From positions 62,001-126,000 of the forward strand of contig NZ_JAPEPI010000001.1 of assembly GCF_026340305.1 (NCBI RefSeq): a stretch of 64,000 nucleotides of DNA. The letters run 5' to 3'. The position numbers were made by a program, and so were the translations under genes. The notes under the pieces are model-generated. The model was not told the origin of the DNA. It did no database searches and saw nothing but the letters and a program-made list of their open reading frames with translations. The DNA is from Streptomyces sp. NBC_01381 (GTDB lineage: Bacteria; Actinomycetota; Actinomycetes; Streptomycetales; Streptomycetaceae). Shown here piece by piece: positions 1 to 8,304 of the stretch (within the stretch, counting starts at the first letter, position 1; each line of letters begins with the position of its first letter).

Positions 1-23
1 ACGGCGAGGGTGGTCGTGGTCAC
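1..23 (-). CDS. nuoL2: NuoL2, first codons only (cut by window edge)
   Basis: Only the first seven codons of the next gene in the nuo2 operon lie in the window. A GTG at the right end overlaps the TGA of nuoK2 in a GTGA junction, the same coupling used throughout this operon, and reads M-T-T-T-T-L-A before the edge. Position after nuoK suggests the large antiporter-like proton-pumping subunit NuoL, but the identity rests on gene order alone. The rest of the operon (probably M and N) lies outside the window. Confidence 0.5.
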
Positions 24-424
24 GCGGTGGCCTCAGCCTTCTGCGACTTCTGCGACTTCTCTGCCGGGGCGGGCTCTTCGGTGGCCGCGCCCTCGGCATC
101 GTCTTCGGGGTCTTCGGGGCCCTCGGCGGTGTCGCGGAGGTCGTCGACGGCGGAGGAGCCGCGGTTGCGGTAGACGGCGAGGACGATCGCGAGGCCGATG
201 CCGATCTCGGCGGCGGCGATGGCGATGGTGAAGAGGGTCAGGGCCTGGCCGGAGTGGAGGGCGTCGCGCAGCCAGACGTCGAAGGCGACCAGGTTGAGGT
301 TGACGGCGTTGAGCATCAGCTCGACGGACATCAGGACCAGGATCGCGTTGCGGCGGGCGAGTACTCCGTAGAGGCCTACGCAGAAGAGGAGGACGGCCAG
401 GACGGCGGGATAGGCGAGGTGCAT
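20..424 (-). CDS. nuoK2: NADH-quinone oxidoreductase subunit K, second copy (NuoK2)
   Basis: A 134-residue small membrane subunit of complex I that contributes to proton translocation in the membrane arm. Three hydrophobic helices occupy roughly residues 4-24, 29-50 and 61-84. The two membrane glutamates of the family are kept (Glu35 in MSVELMLNA and Glu73 in AAEIGIGLA). The last 45 residues are a charged Asp/Glu/Ala/Lys tail (E-D-P-E-D-D, KSQKSQK) absent from the canonical 99-residue NuoK at 47613-47912. The ATG overlaps the nuoJ2 stop by one base (TGATG), so translation is probably coupled. Family assignment is secure; its complex is inferred from the operon. Confidence 0.93.
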   Translation of the reverse strand: MHLAYPAVLAVLLFCVGLYGVLARRNAILVLMSVELMLNAVNLNLVAFDVWLRDALHSGQALTLFTIAIAAAEIGIGLAIVLAVYRNRGSSAVDDLRDTAEGPEDPEDDAEGAATEEPAPAEKSQKSQKAEATA

Positions 425-1068
425 CAGCGCTGCTCCTTGTCGCTGGGGGCACCGTTCGTGCGGGTGTCGCCGGGGGTGTTGTTCAGCCGGGTCATGCGGG
501 CGTTCCTGCGGGAGAGGACGATCGCGCCGACCAGGGCGGCGAGGAGCAGGACCGAGAGAGCCTCGAAGGGCAGTACCCAGTGCTGGAAGAGGAACTTTCC
601 GGTCACGGCGGTGGAGCCCTGGGCTTCGTCGGCGGCGCGGTCGAGGTCGATCCAGGTCGTCCGGAAGGCGTCGACGACGACCCAGACCAGGGCGGCGGCC
701 GCGAGGACGGCCACCGCGAGCGCGACCGGGCGGTTGCCCGAATCGGCGTCCGGGGAGCGGCCGATGGGGGCCCGCGTGAGCATCAGACCGAACAGGAGGA
801 GGACGACGACGGAACCGACGTAGATCAGTACCTGCACCCAGGCGATGAACTCGGCGGTGAGCAGGAGGTACTCGACGGCCAGGCCGCCGAGCGTGGCCAC
901 CAGCCACAGGGCGGCGTGCACCAGCTGCTTGGTGGTGACGGTGACGATCGCCGAGCCGAGGGTGACAAGACCGACCAGGAGGAAGGCGATCTCCACTCCC
1001 GTCGGGGAGAGGAAGCCCTGGCTCTCGACGGCCTTGGCCGCCGCTTCGGAGGCTGTTGTGAGGGTCAC
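424..1068 (-). CDS. nuoJ2: NADH-quinone oxidoreductase subunit J, second copy (NuoJ2)
   Basis: A 214-residue membrane subunit next to NuoK and NuoA in complex I. Five hydrophobic stretches are visible; the third, [15 protein letters not shown], carries the Tyr/Gly/Val pattern of the TM3 region that forms a pi-bulge in solved complex I structures. The GTG start at 1066-1068 overlaps the nuoI2 TGA (GTGA), which sets the start; longer in-frame readings would run into nuoI2. It is shorter than the canonical NuoJ in this window (271 residues) because it lacks that protein's long charged C-terminal tail. Followed by nuoK2 with a one-base overlap. Confidence 0.93.
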   Translation of the reverse strand: MTLTTASEAAAKAVESQGFLSPTGVEIAFLLVGLVTLGSAIVTVTTKQLVHAALWLVATLGGLAVEYLLLTAEFIAWVQVLIYVGSVVVLLLFGLMLTRAPIGRSPDADSGNRPVALAVAVLAAAALVWVVVDAFRTTWIDLDRAADEAQGSTAVTGKFLFQHWVLPFEALSVLLLAALVGAIVLSRRNARMTRLNNTPGDTRTNGAPSDKEQR

Positions 1069-1625
1069 GCGTCTCCCTCCGGTCCGGGTGCCGGGGCCTG
1101 CTGGGCCGCGGCGAGCTTCTCCGCGGCCTTGCGGGCGGTGGCGATCTCCTTGGGCTCCTCGGCGGTGGGGACCAGGGCGGGCGGGGCCGGCACGGTCCAC
1201 ATCCAGTCGCGGAGCTTGTCGCGCTCGTGGGTGAGTTCGTGGATGTCGGTCTCGGCGTACTCGAACTCCGGGGACCAGAACAGGGCGTCGAAGGGGCAGA
1301 CCTCGATGCAGATGCCGCAGTACATGCAGAGGGAGAAGTCGATGGCGAAGCGGTCGAGGACGTTGCGGCTGCGCTCGCGGCCGCCCTCGACGGCCGGCGG
1401 GACCGTCTCCTTGTGGGAGTCGATGTAGATGCACCAGTCCGGGCACTCGCGGGCGCACAGCATGCAGACCGTGCAGTTCTCCTCGAAGAGCCCGATGACG
1501 CCTCGGGTTCGGGGCGGTAGTTCGGGCTGGTGCTCCGGGTACTGCTGGGTGACGGTCTTCTTCGTCATCGTGCGGAGGGTGACGGCGAGGCCCTTGGCCA
1601 GGCCGCTGCCAGGGATCGGAGGCAT
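1065..1625 (-). CDS. nuoI2: NADH-quinone oxidoreductase subunit I, second copy (NuoI2, 2x[4Fe-4S])
   Basis: A 186-residue ferredoxin-like subunit that would carry clusters N6a and N6b and pass electrons toward NuoB. Two complete C-x2-C-x2-C-x3-C-P motifs are present, [12 protein letters not shown] and [12 protein letters not shown], in the middle of the protein. The N-terminal segment has the usual amphipathic family motif ([20 protein letters not shown]). The C-terminal 35 residues are Ala/Lys/Glu-rich and not conserved. The ATG overlaps the nuoH2 TAA by one base. Both clusters look intact, so this copy can transfer electrons even though no NADH module is encoded beside it. Confidence 0.95.
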   Translation of the reverse strand: MPPIPGSGLAKGLAVTLRTMTKKTVTQQYPEHQPELPPRTRGVIGLFEENCTVCMLCARECPDWCIYIDSHKETVPPAVEGGRERSRNVLDRFAIDFSLCMYCGICIEVCPFDALFWSPEFEYAETDIHELTHERDKLRDWMWTVPAPPALVPTAEEPKEIATARKAAEKLAAAQQAPAPGPEGDA

Positions 1626-2593
1626 TAGTTGATCGCCACCTTCACGATTCCGGTGAGCGCGATCTGCGCGAGGGCGAGCGGGACGAGGAGGGTCCAGGAG
1701 AACTTCTGGAGCTGGTCCTCGCGGAGACGGGGGTAACTGACGCGTAGCCAGATCACGAGGAAGGCGAGCACGCCGGTCTTGAGGAGGGTCCAGACCCAGC
1801 CGAGGCCGTCGGCGCCCCAGGGGCCGTGCCAGCCGCCGAGGAAGAGGACGGTGGTGAGGCCGCAGAGGACGACGATTCCGGCGTACTCGGCGAGCAGGAA
1901 GAGGGCGAAGCGGAGGCCCGTGTACTCCGTGTACGCGCCGAAGATGATCTCCGAGTCGGCGACCGGCATGTCGAAGGGCGGGCGCTGCAGTTCGGCGAGG
2001 CCCGCGATGAAGAAGACGAGGGCGCCGACGATCTGCCAGGGCAGCCACCACCACTGGAAGGCGTTGAGGATGCCGGGCAGCGAGACCGTCCCGGCGGCCA
2101 TCGCGACCGAGGCCGCGGCGAGCAGCATCGGGAGTTCGTACGCGAGGAGCTGGGCGGCGGTGCGCAGGCCGCCGAGGAGGGAGAACTTGTTGGCGCTGGC
2201 CCAGCCGGCCATCAGCGAGCCGAGTACGCCGATGCCCATGACCGCGAGGACGAAGAAGATGCCGGCGTCGACGAGTTGGCCGACGGCGCCTTCGCTCGGG
2301 CCGATGGGGATGGCCACGAGGACGAGGAGGTAGGGCAGCAGGGCGACGGCGGGGGCGAGCTGGAAGATGCGGCGGTCGGCGTCGGCCGGTACGACGTCTT
2401 CCTTCTGCGCGAACTTCACGCCGTCCGCGACGAGCTGGGCCCAGCCGTGGAAACCACCGGCGTACATGGGGCCGAGGCGGCCCTGCATGTGGGCCATCAC
2501 CTTGTGCTCGGTCTGGCCGATGACCAGGGGCAGGACCATGAATACGGCGAAGACGATGAGAAGCCGCAGGGCAACGTCGAGAGTGTCGTTCAC
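1625..2593 (-). CDS. nuoH2: NADH-quinone oxidoreductase subunit H, second copy (NuoH2)
   Basis: A 322-residue polytopic subunit that forms the quinone cavity and joins the hydrophilic and membrane arms. About eight hydrophobic helices are visible, with the family motif [20 protein letters not shown] in the cytoplasmic loop. In the canonical NuoH of this window the matching loop reads [20 protein letters not shown], so the acidic quinone-site loop differs. The length is close to that of single-domain NuoH; the 453-residue canonical copy has a long C-terminal extension that is missing here. The start is GTG with an AGGAGG ribosome site, overlapping the nuoC2 stop. Confidence 0.94.
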   Translation of the reverse strand: MNDTLDVALRLLIVFAVFMVLPLVIGQTEHKVMAHMQGRLGPMYAGGFHGWAQLVADGVKFAQKEDVVPADADRRIFQLAPAVALLPYLLVLVAIPIGPSEGAVGQLVDAGIFFVLAVMGIGVLGSLMAGWASANKFSLLGGLRTAAQLLAYELPMLLAAASVAMAAGTVSLPGILNAFQWWWLPWQIVGALVFFIAGLAELQRPPFDMPVADSEIIFGAYTEYTGLRFALFLLAEYAGIVVLCGLTTVLFLGGWHGPWGADGLGWVWTLLKTGVLAFLVIWLRVSYPRLREDQLQKFSWTLLVPLALAQIALTGIVKVAIN

Positions 2594-4275
2594 TCCGTGC
2601 CTCCTGGGCGGCGGTCGTCTTCGGGGGTTTCGGTGGGGGCGGGGTCGGGGTCGGGGGTGACGGTGGGCTCGGGTGCGGGTGCGGGTGCGGGTGCGGGTGC
2701 CGGTGCCGGTGCGGGTGCCGGTGCGGGTGCGGGTGCCGGTGCGGGTGCCTGATCCGCGTCGGCCGTCGGCTCGGGGGCGAGTGCCGGCTCGGGCTCGGGT
2801 GCCGGCCCGGGTGCGGGCGTCGGCTCGGCCTCAGGTGCCAGCTCGGCCTCGGCAGTCGGCTCGAGTGTCGGCCCAGGCGGGGGCGTCTGCTTCGCCTCGG
2901 CTGCGGGCGTCCGCTCGGGATCGGGTGCCGGCTCCGCCTCGGGCGCAGGTGTCGGCACCGCCTCGGGTGCAGCTGTCGGCACCGTCTTGGGCGTCGGCTC
3001 GGGCTCGGGCGTTGGCTCAACTGCGGGCGCCGGCCCGGGCGTCGACTCAGGCTGGGGCGTCGGCTCGACCGCAGGTGTCTGCTCGGGTGCCGGCGTCTGC
3101 TCCGGTGTCGCCTCGGCCTCCGGCGTGGGCTTCTGGTCAGCCGGGGCTGTCGGCTCCGCCTTGGCGGCCGACTCCGCTTCCGGTGTTGCTGGCTTCGGCT
3201 GGTCGGTGTCGTCGAACGCCGGGCGCGCCTTGTGCCAAGGGGCGTCGGAGCCGGACGGGGGCGCCGCCGCGGGCTTCGCCTCGGCTTCGGGCTTCGTCGG
3301 CGCGGTCACCTCGGCTTCGGGCTTCACCGGCGCGGTCGACTCCGCTTCGGGCTTCGCCGCCGCGGGCTTCGCCTCGGCTTCGGGCTTCGTCGGCCCGGTC
3401 ACCTCCGCTTCGGGCTTCACCGGCGCCTTCGCCTCGCCCTCAGGCTTCGCCGCCGCAGGCACCTCAGGCTCCGGCGCAGGCGGCGTCCCCGGCGCCGAAG
3501 GAGCAGCCTCCGGCGTCGGTCGCTGGGATGCCGAGCCCTGGCTCACGCTGCGGGATCGGCGTGGGCGGGGTGCTTCCGGGGCGGCCGGGGTCGGCTGCTC
3601 CGCTGTGCCGGACTGGCTTGCCGAGCCCTCGCCCGCCGTGCGGGTGCGGCGGGCCGGGCGGTCGCCTGCCGCGCGGGCCGCGCCGCGGGCCGGGCGGGCC
3701 GGGGCCGCGGGGAGTTGGCCCTTCAGAGGGCCCCATTCGTTCGGGTCCGGTACGCCGGGGGGCAGCATCTGGCGGCGCTTGGGGCCGCCGTGCTCCGACT
3801 CCCCCGGCTCCTTGGCGCCCGGCCAGGCCTTCGCGACACGGGCGGCGAGTACGAAGTCCTTGCGGAGAGGGTGACCCTCGAAAGTGTCGGGGAGGAGCAG
3901 CGGCACCAGGTTCGGGTGGCCTTCGAAGCCGATGCCGAACATCTCGTGCGTCTCCCGCTCGTGCCAGCCCGCGCCCGCGTAGACGCCGACCGCGGTCGGC
4001 AGGACCGGGGCGTCGTGCGGAACGGTCGTACGGATGAGGAGACGGCGTACCGGAGAGAGGGCGACGACGTGGGCGGAGACGAGGAAGCCCGTGCCCGGCT
4101 CGTCGACCGCGCTCAGCCAGTCGAAGTAGGTGCAGGTCAGGGTCGTGCGAGCGGTTTCGAGCGCGGCGATCCAGGAGGAGGGCGGTACGTCCACCGTCAG
4201 GAGGTCGTACGACTCGTCGGCCGTCGCCTCCGCACCGAAGAGCTCCTCGACGGGGCTCGGCAGCCAGCCGGTCAT
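2590..4275 (-). CDS. nuoC2: NuoC2: 30-kDa subunit domain with a very long Pro/Ala/Glu-rich tail
   Basis: A 561-residue protein. Residues 1 to about 195 are a NuoC (30-kDa) domain with the signature [15 protein letters not shown] and the HPLRKDF motif. The remaining ~365 residues are low complexity: first KPEAE-type repeats ([20 protein letters not shown], twice with variation), then P-T-P-E/A-P-E repeats, then a run of alternating Ala-Pro near 2680-2750 encoded by GGTGCG/GGTGCC-type hexamers. Normal NuoC is ~160-240 residues, as in the canonical copy (241). The frame is open throughout, so the tail is translated if the gene is. It ends directly on nuoH2, where nuoD would normally lie. The ATG overlaps the nuoB2 TGA (ATGA). 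Function of the tail is unknown. Confidence 0.9.
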   Translation of the reverse strand: MTGWLPSPVEELFGAEATADESYDLLTVDVPPSSWIAALETARTTLTCTYFDWLSAVDEPGTGFLVSAHVVALSPVRRLLIRTTVPHDAPVLPTAVGVYAGAGWHERETHEMFGIGFEGHPNLVPLLLPDTFEGHPLRKDFVLAARVAKAWPGAKEPGESEHGGPKRRQMLPPGVPDPNEWGPLKGQLPAAPARPARGAARAAGDRPARRTRTAGEGSASQSGTAEQPTPAAPEAPRPRRSRSVSQGSASQRPTPEAAPSAPGTPPAPEPEVPAAAKPEGEAKAPVKPEAEVTGPTKPEAEAKPAAAKPEAESTAPVKPEAEVTAPTKPEAEAKPAAAPPSGSDAPWHKARPAFDDTDQPKPATPEAESAAKAEPTAPADQKPTPEAEATPEQTPAPEQTPAVEPTPQPESTPGPAPAVEPTPEPEPTPKTVPTAAPEAVPTPAPEAEPAPDPERTPAAEAKQTPPPGPTLEPTAEAELAPEAEPTPAPGPAPEPEPALAPEPTADADQAPAPAPAPAPAPAPAPAPAPAPAPAPEPTVTPDPDPAPTETPEDDRRPGGTE

Positions 4276-4880
4276 GCCGTGCCCTCCCCCGAGACAGAAG
4301 GCGCAGAAGGCGGCTTCACCAAGCCGCTCTGCAGCGCCGCCGCCGAAGGCCGCGCACCGCTCCCGTACCGCTCCCCCAGCGACTCCCGCGCGATCTTCTC
4401 CTGGAGCTTGAGGATCCCCTGGAGAAGGGCTTCGGGACGAGGCGGGCAGCCGGGGACGTACACGTCGACCGGGATGATCTGGTCGACGCCCTTGGTGACG
4501 GAGTACGAGTCCCAGTAGGGGCCGCCGCAGTTGGAGCAGGCGCCGAAGGAGATCACGTACTTCGGCTCGGGCATCTGCTCGTACAGGCGCTTCACGGCGG
4601 GGGCCATCTTGTCCGTGACCGTGCCGGACACGACCATCAGGTCGGCCTGGCGCGGGCCCGGCGCGAAGGGGATGACGCCGAGCCTGATGAAGTCGTGGCG
4701 CGCCATGGACGCGGCGATGAATTCGATGGCGCAGCAGGCGAGACCGAAGTTGAAGACCCAGAGGGAGTACCGGCGGCCCCAGTTGAGGACCACCTTCATC
4801 GGCTCGGGGGCGAGGCGCGAGAGCACGCCCAGCTTCTTCGGCTCGGGGAGCAGCACAGGCTCCGAGGGGGTCACGTCCAC
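4272..4880 (-). CDS. nuoB2: NADH-quinone oxidoreductase subunit B, second copy (NuoB2, N2 cluster)
   Basis: The 20-kDa subunit (about 202 residues) that holds cluster N2, the last electron carrier before quinone. All four cluster cysteines are visible: the adjacent pair in [10 protein letters not shown], one in [10 protein letters not shown] and one in [12 protein letters not shown]. The C-terminal 30 residues are not conserved. Two GTG starts compete: 4880, with AAGGG nine bases upstream and a 10-base overlap of nuoA2, and 4874, which forms a GTGA overlap. I chose 4880 on ribosome-site spacing. The intact cysteines argue that this partial complex still passes electrons to quinone. Confidence 0.93.
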   Translation of the reverse strand: MDVTPSEPVLLPEPKKLGVLSRLAPEPMKVVLNWGRRYSLWVFNFGLACCAIEFIAASMARHDFIRLGVIPFAPGPRQADLMVVSGTVTDKMAPAVKRLYEQMPEPKYVISFGACSNCGGPYWDSYSVTKGVDQIIPVDVYVPGCPPRPEALLQGILKLQEKIARESLGERYGSGARPSAAALQSGLVKPPSAPSVSGEGTA

Positions 4881-5260
4881 GTCAGGACGCCCTTCTTGTA
4901 TGCGTACAGCAGACCCACGGTCAGGAAGCCGAGGAAGATGAACATCTCCACCAGCGTCGTGGCACCGTAGCCGGGCGCGGCGAAGACCGTCGCCCACGGA
5001 AAGAGGAAGATCGAGTCGACGGCGAAGATGACGTAGAGGAACGCGTAGACGTAGTAGCGGACCTGGGTGTGGGCCCAGCCCTCGCCGACCGGGTCGACGC
5101 CGCACTCGTACGTCAGGAGTTTCTCCGGGGTCGGCACGACGGGCCGCAACAGCCGCCCCGCACCGAAGGCGACGGCGACGAACAGCACGCCCACGACGGC
5201 GAGCAGTCCGACGACGGAGTACGACTGGTAGTAGCTCGCCGCGACGTTCGTCACGTGCAC
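4871..5260 (-). CDS. nuoA2: NADH-quinone oxidoreductase subunit A, second copy (NuoA2)
   Basis: First gene of the nuo2 operon: a 129-residue three-helix subunit at the junction of the two arms. The family TYECG motif is present. In the second helix the canonical copy reads FDIEIVFLYPWA, whereas this one reads [12 protein letters not shown], so the conserved Asp becomes Ala and the conserved Glu becomes Asp. The GTG at 5258-5260 is chosen because GAAGGGG lies nine bases upstream; another GTG follows at 5254. Three 14-bp repeats lie 45-90 bases upstream and may regulate it. Confidence 0.92.
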   Translation of the reverse strand: MHVTNVAASYYQSYSVVGLLAVVGVLFVAVAFGAGRLLRPVVPTPEKLLTYECGVDPVGEGWAHTQVRYYVYAFLYVIFAVDSIFLFPWATVFAAPGYGATTLVEMFIFLGFLTVGLLYAYKKGVLTWT

Positions 5261-5304
5261 GTCAGCCCCTTCACTCCCCGACAGTCCCCGACCGCCTCTG
5301 AAAT

Positions 5305-5352
5305 TGATCACCGTTCAGTGATCACAGTTCATTGATCACTGTTCGACGATCT
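5305..5352. repeat. 14-bp tandem repeat, candidate operator array upstream of nuoA2
   Basis: Three exact-phase units begin at 5305, 5319 and 5333, each TGATCAC followed by a GTTCA-type half, with a decayed fourth (CGATCTG) at 5347. The period is exactly 14 bp. TGATCA is itself palindromic and the middle unit is GTGATCAC. The array sits 45 bases before the nuoA2 start and 140 before the divergent kinase gene, so it is best placed to control nuo2. The regulator is unknown; the response regulator at 9830 is one candidate by proximity. Confidence 0.6.
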
Positions 5353-5493
5353 GTACGCACGGGAGTCTAGGGCCTGCTAAAGGCAAGGTAAGCAGAGCGT
5401 CACGCTTCGGTCAGGACGGGTGGGGTTATCCCCCGCCCAGCTTGGCGGTCAACCTCATGGCGCCGGAGCGGCGGGCCGGGCACCCTTGCGCAT

Positions 5494-6681
5494 ATGACCG
5501 CAAGCACCATGTCCCCTTCTCCGTCCGCGTCCTCGGTGTCCCCGCCGCCCGCCCGCTTCGCGGCGTACGACCGGCACACCTGGAAGGAGATCGCGCACCT
5601 CCTCGCCAATCTGCCGCTGGGCGTGGCCGGTTTCGTCTATGTGACCGTGGCCGTGGCGGTGGGCGGCGGTCTGTCCGTGACGGTCATCGGTCTGCCGCTG
5701 CTCGCGGGCGCGCTGATCGGCGCGCGGCAGCTCGGCAAGGCGGAGCGGGCCCGCGCCAGGGGGCTGCTCGGGCTGCGGATCGAGGAGCCGAGTCCGCTGC
5801 CGAGACAGCACGGGCACGGCTTCTTCAGCTGGCTGTGGTCGAGCCTGAAGGACCCGGTGGGCTGGCGCGCGATGCTGTACGAGTTCATCCGGCTGCCCTG
5901 GGGCGTGGTGACCTTCACCGTCGCCTTCACCGGCCTCTTCGTGTTCTGGCCCGTACTCCCCTACGTCGCGCGCGGTCTGACCAACGCCGACCGGGCGATG
6001 GCGCGCGGCCTTCTCTCGCCCTCCGACGAACTGGAGCGGCGCATCGCCGAACTGGAGTCGGACCGGGGCGTCGTGGTCGACACCGCCGCCGCCGATCTGC
6101 GCCGCATCGAGCGCGATCTGCACGACGGGGCGCAGGCCCGCCTGGTCGCGCTCGCCATGGGCCTCGGCCTGGCCAAGGAGAAGCTCCTCGAGGACCCCGA
6201 CGCCGCGGCCGCGATGGTCGACGAGGCGCACGGCGAGGTGAAACTCGCCCTCCAGGAGCTGCGCGACCTGGCCCGCGGCATCCACCCGGCGGTCCTCACC
6301 GACCGCGGCCTGGACGCGGCGCTCTCCTCCGTGGCCTCGCGGTGCACGGTCCCGGTGAAGGTGACGGCCGATCTGCCCGACCGCCCGGCCGCCGCGATCG
6401 AGGGCATCGCGTACTTCACGGTCTCCGAGCTGCTGCAGAACGTCAGCAAGCACAGCGGCGCGCGCACGGCTTCCGTGGAGGTGTGGCGCTCCGACCAGCG
6501 CCTGCTCATCCAGGTGGGGGACGACGGCCACGGCGGCGCGAGCCTCGACGGGGGCACGGGCATGGCGGGGCTCGCGGACCGGCTCGGCGCGGTCGACGGC
6601 CTGTTCATCATCGACTCGCCGCAGGGCGGTCCGACGACGATCACGGCGGAGCTGCCGTGGCGGGACCGCGACCAGGGGTAG
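5494..6681 (+). CDS. Membrane sensor histidine kinase (NarL-type partner), copy 1
   Basis: A 395-residue two-component sensor kinase. Residues ~30-180 form a putative sensor module with four hydrophobic segments (around 38-60, 60-80, 130-150 and 150-165). A coiled linker (DELERRIAELESDRG) leads to the HisKA_3 dimerisation motif RRIERDLHDGAQARLVALA with the phospho-acceptor His210. The ATPase domain follows, with N-box FTVSELLQNVSKH and G-box GTGMAGLADRLGAVDG. It is divergent from nuo2 and followed by a paralogue sharing a nearly identical catalytic half. The stimulus is unknown; linkage to nuo2 and korAB suggests respiration or redox. Confidence 0.93.
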   Translation: MTASTMSPSPSASSVSPPPARFAAYDRHTWKEIAHLLANLPLGVAGFVYVTVAVAVGGGLSVTVIGLPLLAGALIGARQLGKAERARARGLLGLRIEEPSPLPRQHGHGFFSWLWSSLKDPVGWRAMLYEFIRLPWGVVTFTVAFTGLFVFWPVLPYVARGLTNADRAMARGLLSPSDELERRIAELESDRGVVVDTAAADLRRIERDLHDGAQARLVALAMGLGLAKEKLLEDPDAAAAMVDEAHGEVKLALQELRDLARGIHPAVLTDRGLDAALSSVASRCTVPVKVTADLPDRPAAAIEGIAYFTVSELLQNVSKHSGARTASVEVWRSDQRLLIQVGDDGHGGASLDGGTGMAGLADRLGAVDGLFIIDSPQGGPTTITAELPWRDRDQG

Positions 6682-6820
6682 GGAAAACCCCCGGTCGAAG
6701 ACACCCACCCACCACATGGTCCGGATCCGCCCAGGCCAGCAGGCTGGTCATAGACAGCGCACGACCCAGCAGCGCCCCAGCAGCGACCGAGCAGCGACCG
6801 AGCAGAAACGGACGGCACCG

Positions 6821-8188
6821 ATGGCCACGGAGTACGGACAGGAGTACGGACAGGAGTACGGACGCATGGACCGTTCGGAGTTCCGGGGTTCCGACCTCGA
6901 TGAGCGCCGGCGCCGGATCCCCGCCGGGCTGCGCGCGCCGTTCCAGGCCCGGGCCTGGAAGGAGTTCGGATATGTGCTGCTCAGCCTGCCCATCAGCATC
7001 GTCACCTTCACGTACGCGATCACGATGCTGTCGCTCGGTGCCGGCCTGCTGATCACGTTCATCGGGATCCCGGTGCTGGCCGCCGGTCTGGCCGGCTGCC
7101 GGGGCATCGGCGCCCTCGAGCGGGTGCGGGCGCGCTCGCTGCTCGGCGTCGAGGTGGCGAACCCGGAGCCGCTGCGGCCCAAGAACCGCGGGCCGATGGG
7201 ATGGATGGGCGCCGTCCTCAAGAGCGGTGTCTCCTGGCGGCACGTCCTTTACTCGGTGCTCCACATGCCGTGGGCGGTCTTCTCGTTCAGCGTGTCGCTG
7301 GTCTTCTGGTCGAGCGGCTGGACGCTCCTGACGTATCCGCTGTGGCAGTGGCTCTTCCCGGCGTACGGGGACCAGGGCGGCATCCAGCTCTACGGCGACG
7401 ACGGTCACCGCATCTACCTGGACAACCCCTTCGAGATCGGTGTCACCGCCCTCATAGGACTGCTGATCACGCTGGCCACCCCCTGGATCATCCGGGCCCT
7501 GACCACCGTCGACCGCGTCATGGTGGTCGGCCTGCTCGGCCCGTCGAGCCTGGCGACGCGGGTCGTCGAGCTGGAGTCGGACCGCGGCGTCGTCGTGGAC
7601 ACCGCGGCCGCCGATCTGCGCCGTATCGAGCGCGATCTGCACGACGGCGCGCAGGCCCGCCTGGTGGCGCTCGCCATGGACCTGGGTCTGGCCAAGGAGA
7701 AGCTGGCGGAGGACCCCGAGGCCGCGGCGCGCATGGTGGACGAGGCGCACGGCGAGGTGAAGGTCGCTCTCCAGGAGCTGCGCGACCTGGCCCGCGGCAT
7801 CCATCCGGCGGTCCTCACCGACCGCGGCCTGGACGCGGCGCTCTCCGCGCTCGCCGCACGGTGCACGGTTCCGGTGCAGGTCGAGGTGGATCTGCCCGCG
7901 CGTCCCGCCGCCGCGATCGAGGGCATCGCGTACTTCACGGTCTCCGAGCTCCTGCAGAACATCTCCAAGCACGCGCGGGCGACGCGCGGCACCGTCGACG
8001 TCTGGCATGTCGAGGACCGGCTGATGCTCCAGGTCACCGACAACGGCGCGGGCGGCGCCGACGTGACGTCGGGCTCCGGCCTCGCGGGGCTCGCCGAGCG
8101 GCTCGACGCGGTCGACGGGATCCTGGTCGTGAACTCGCCGGCGGGCGGGCCGACGACGGTGACGGCGGAACTGCCGTGGCGGGCGTAG
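6821..8188 (+). CDS. Membrane sensor histidine kinase, copy 2 (tandem paralogue)
   Basis: A sensor kinase of ~455 residues. The N-terminus has a tandem YGQEYGQEYGR repeat (from three near-identical 12-bp units), then a sensor module with about four membrane segments and an extra insertion (GIQLYGDDGHRIYLDNP, ~190-210) absent from copy 1. His274 lies in RRIERDLHDGAQARLVALA, followed by N-box FTVSELLQNISKH and G-box GSGLAGLAERLDAVDG. The catalytic half is almost the same as copy 1 at both DNA and protein level, so the pair arose by tandem duplication with divergence of the sensing half. Start is uncertain: 6821, or ATG 6866, which has a better AGGAG site nine bases upstream. Confidence 0.92.
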   Translation: MATEYGQEYGQEYGRMDRSEFRGSDLDERRRRIPAGLRAPFQARAWKEFGYVLLSLPISIVTFTYAITMLSLGAGLLITFIGIPVLAAGLAGCRGIGALERVRARSLLGVEVANPEPLRPKNRGPMGWMGAVLKSGVSWRHVLYSVLHMPWAVFSFSVSLVFWSSGWTLLTYPLWQWLFPAYGDQGGIQLYGDDGHRIYLDNPFEIGVTALIGLLITLATPWIIRALTTVDRVMVVGLLGPSSLATRVVELESDRGVVVDTAAADLRRIERDLHDGAQARLVALAMDLGLAKEKLAEDPEAAARMVDEAHGEVKVALQELRDLARGIHPAVLTDRGLDAALSALAARCTVPVQVEVDLPARPAAAIEGIAYFTVSELLQNISKHARATRGTVDVWHVEDRLMLQVTDNGAGGADVTSGSGLAGLAERLDAVDGILVVNSPAGGPTTVTAELPWRA

Positions 8189-8304
8189 CCCGCGCCAACA
8201 GTGCCTTGTTTCCCCGGAGTTGGGTACCTTCTGGCTGATCGGCCGCGGTCCTGATCGGCGGCAGTCTCGATCGGCCACAGGGGACTTCTCGGGGGAGGCG
8301 CGTC

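Noticed and set aside
2670..2760. CRISPR-like array in the hexamer repeats of nuoC2 and of the HxlR gene
   Set aside because: The repeats are 6-bp, in-frame simple sequence inside genes with no spacers.
5400..5609. Small minus-strand frame overlapping the start of the first kinase
   Set aside because: It runs antisense to a well-supported gene and has no ribosome site or recognisable domain.
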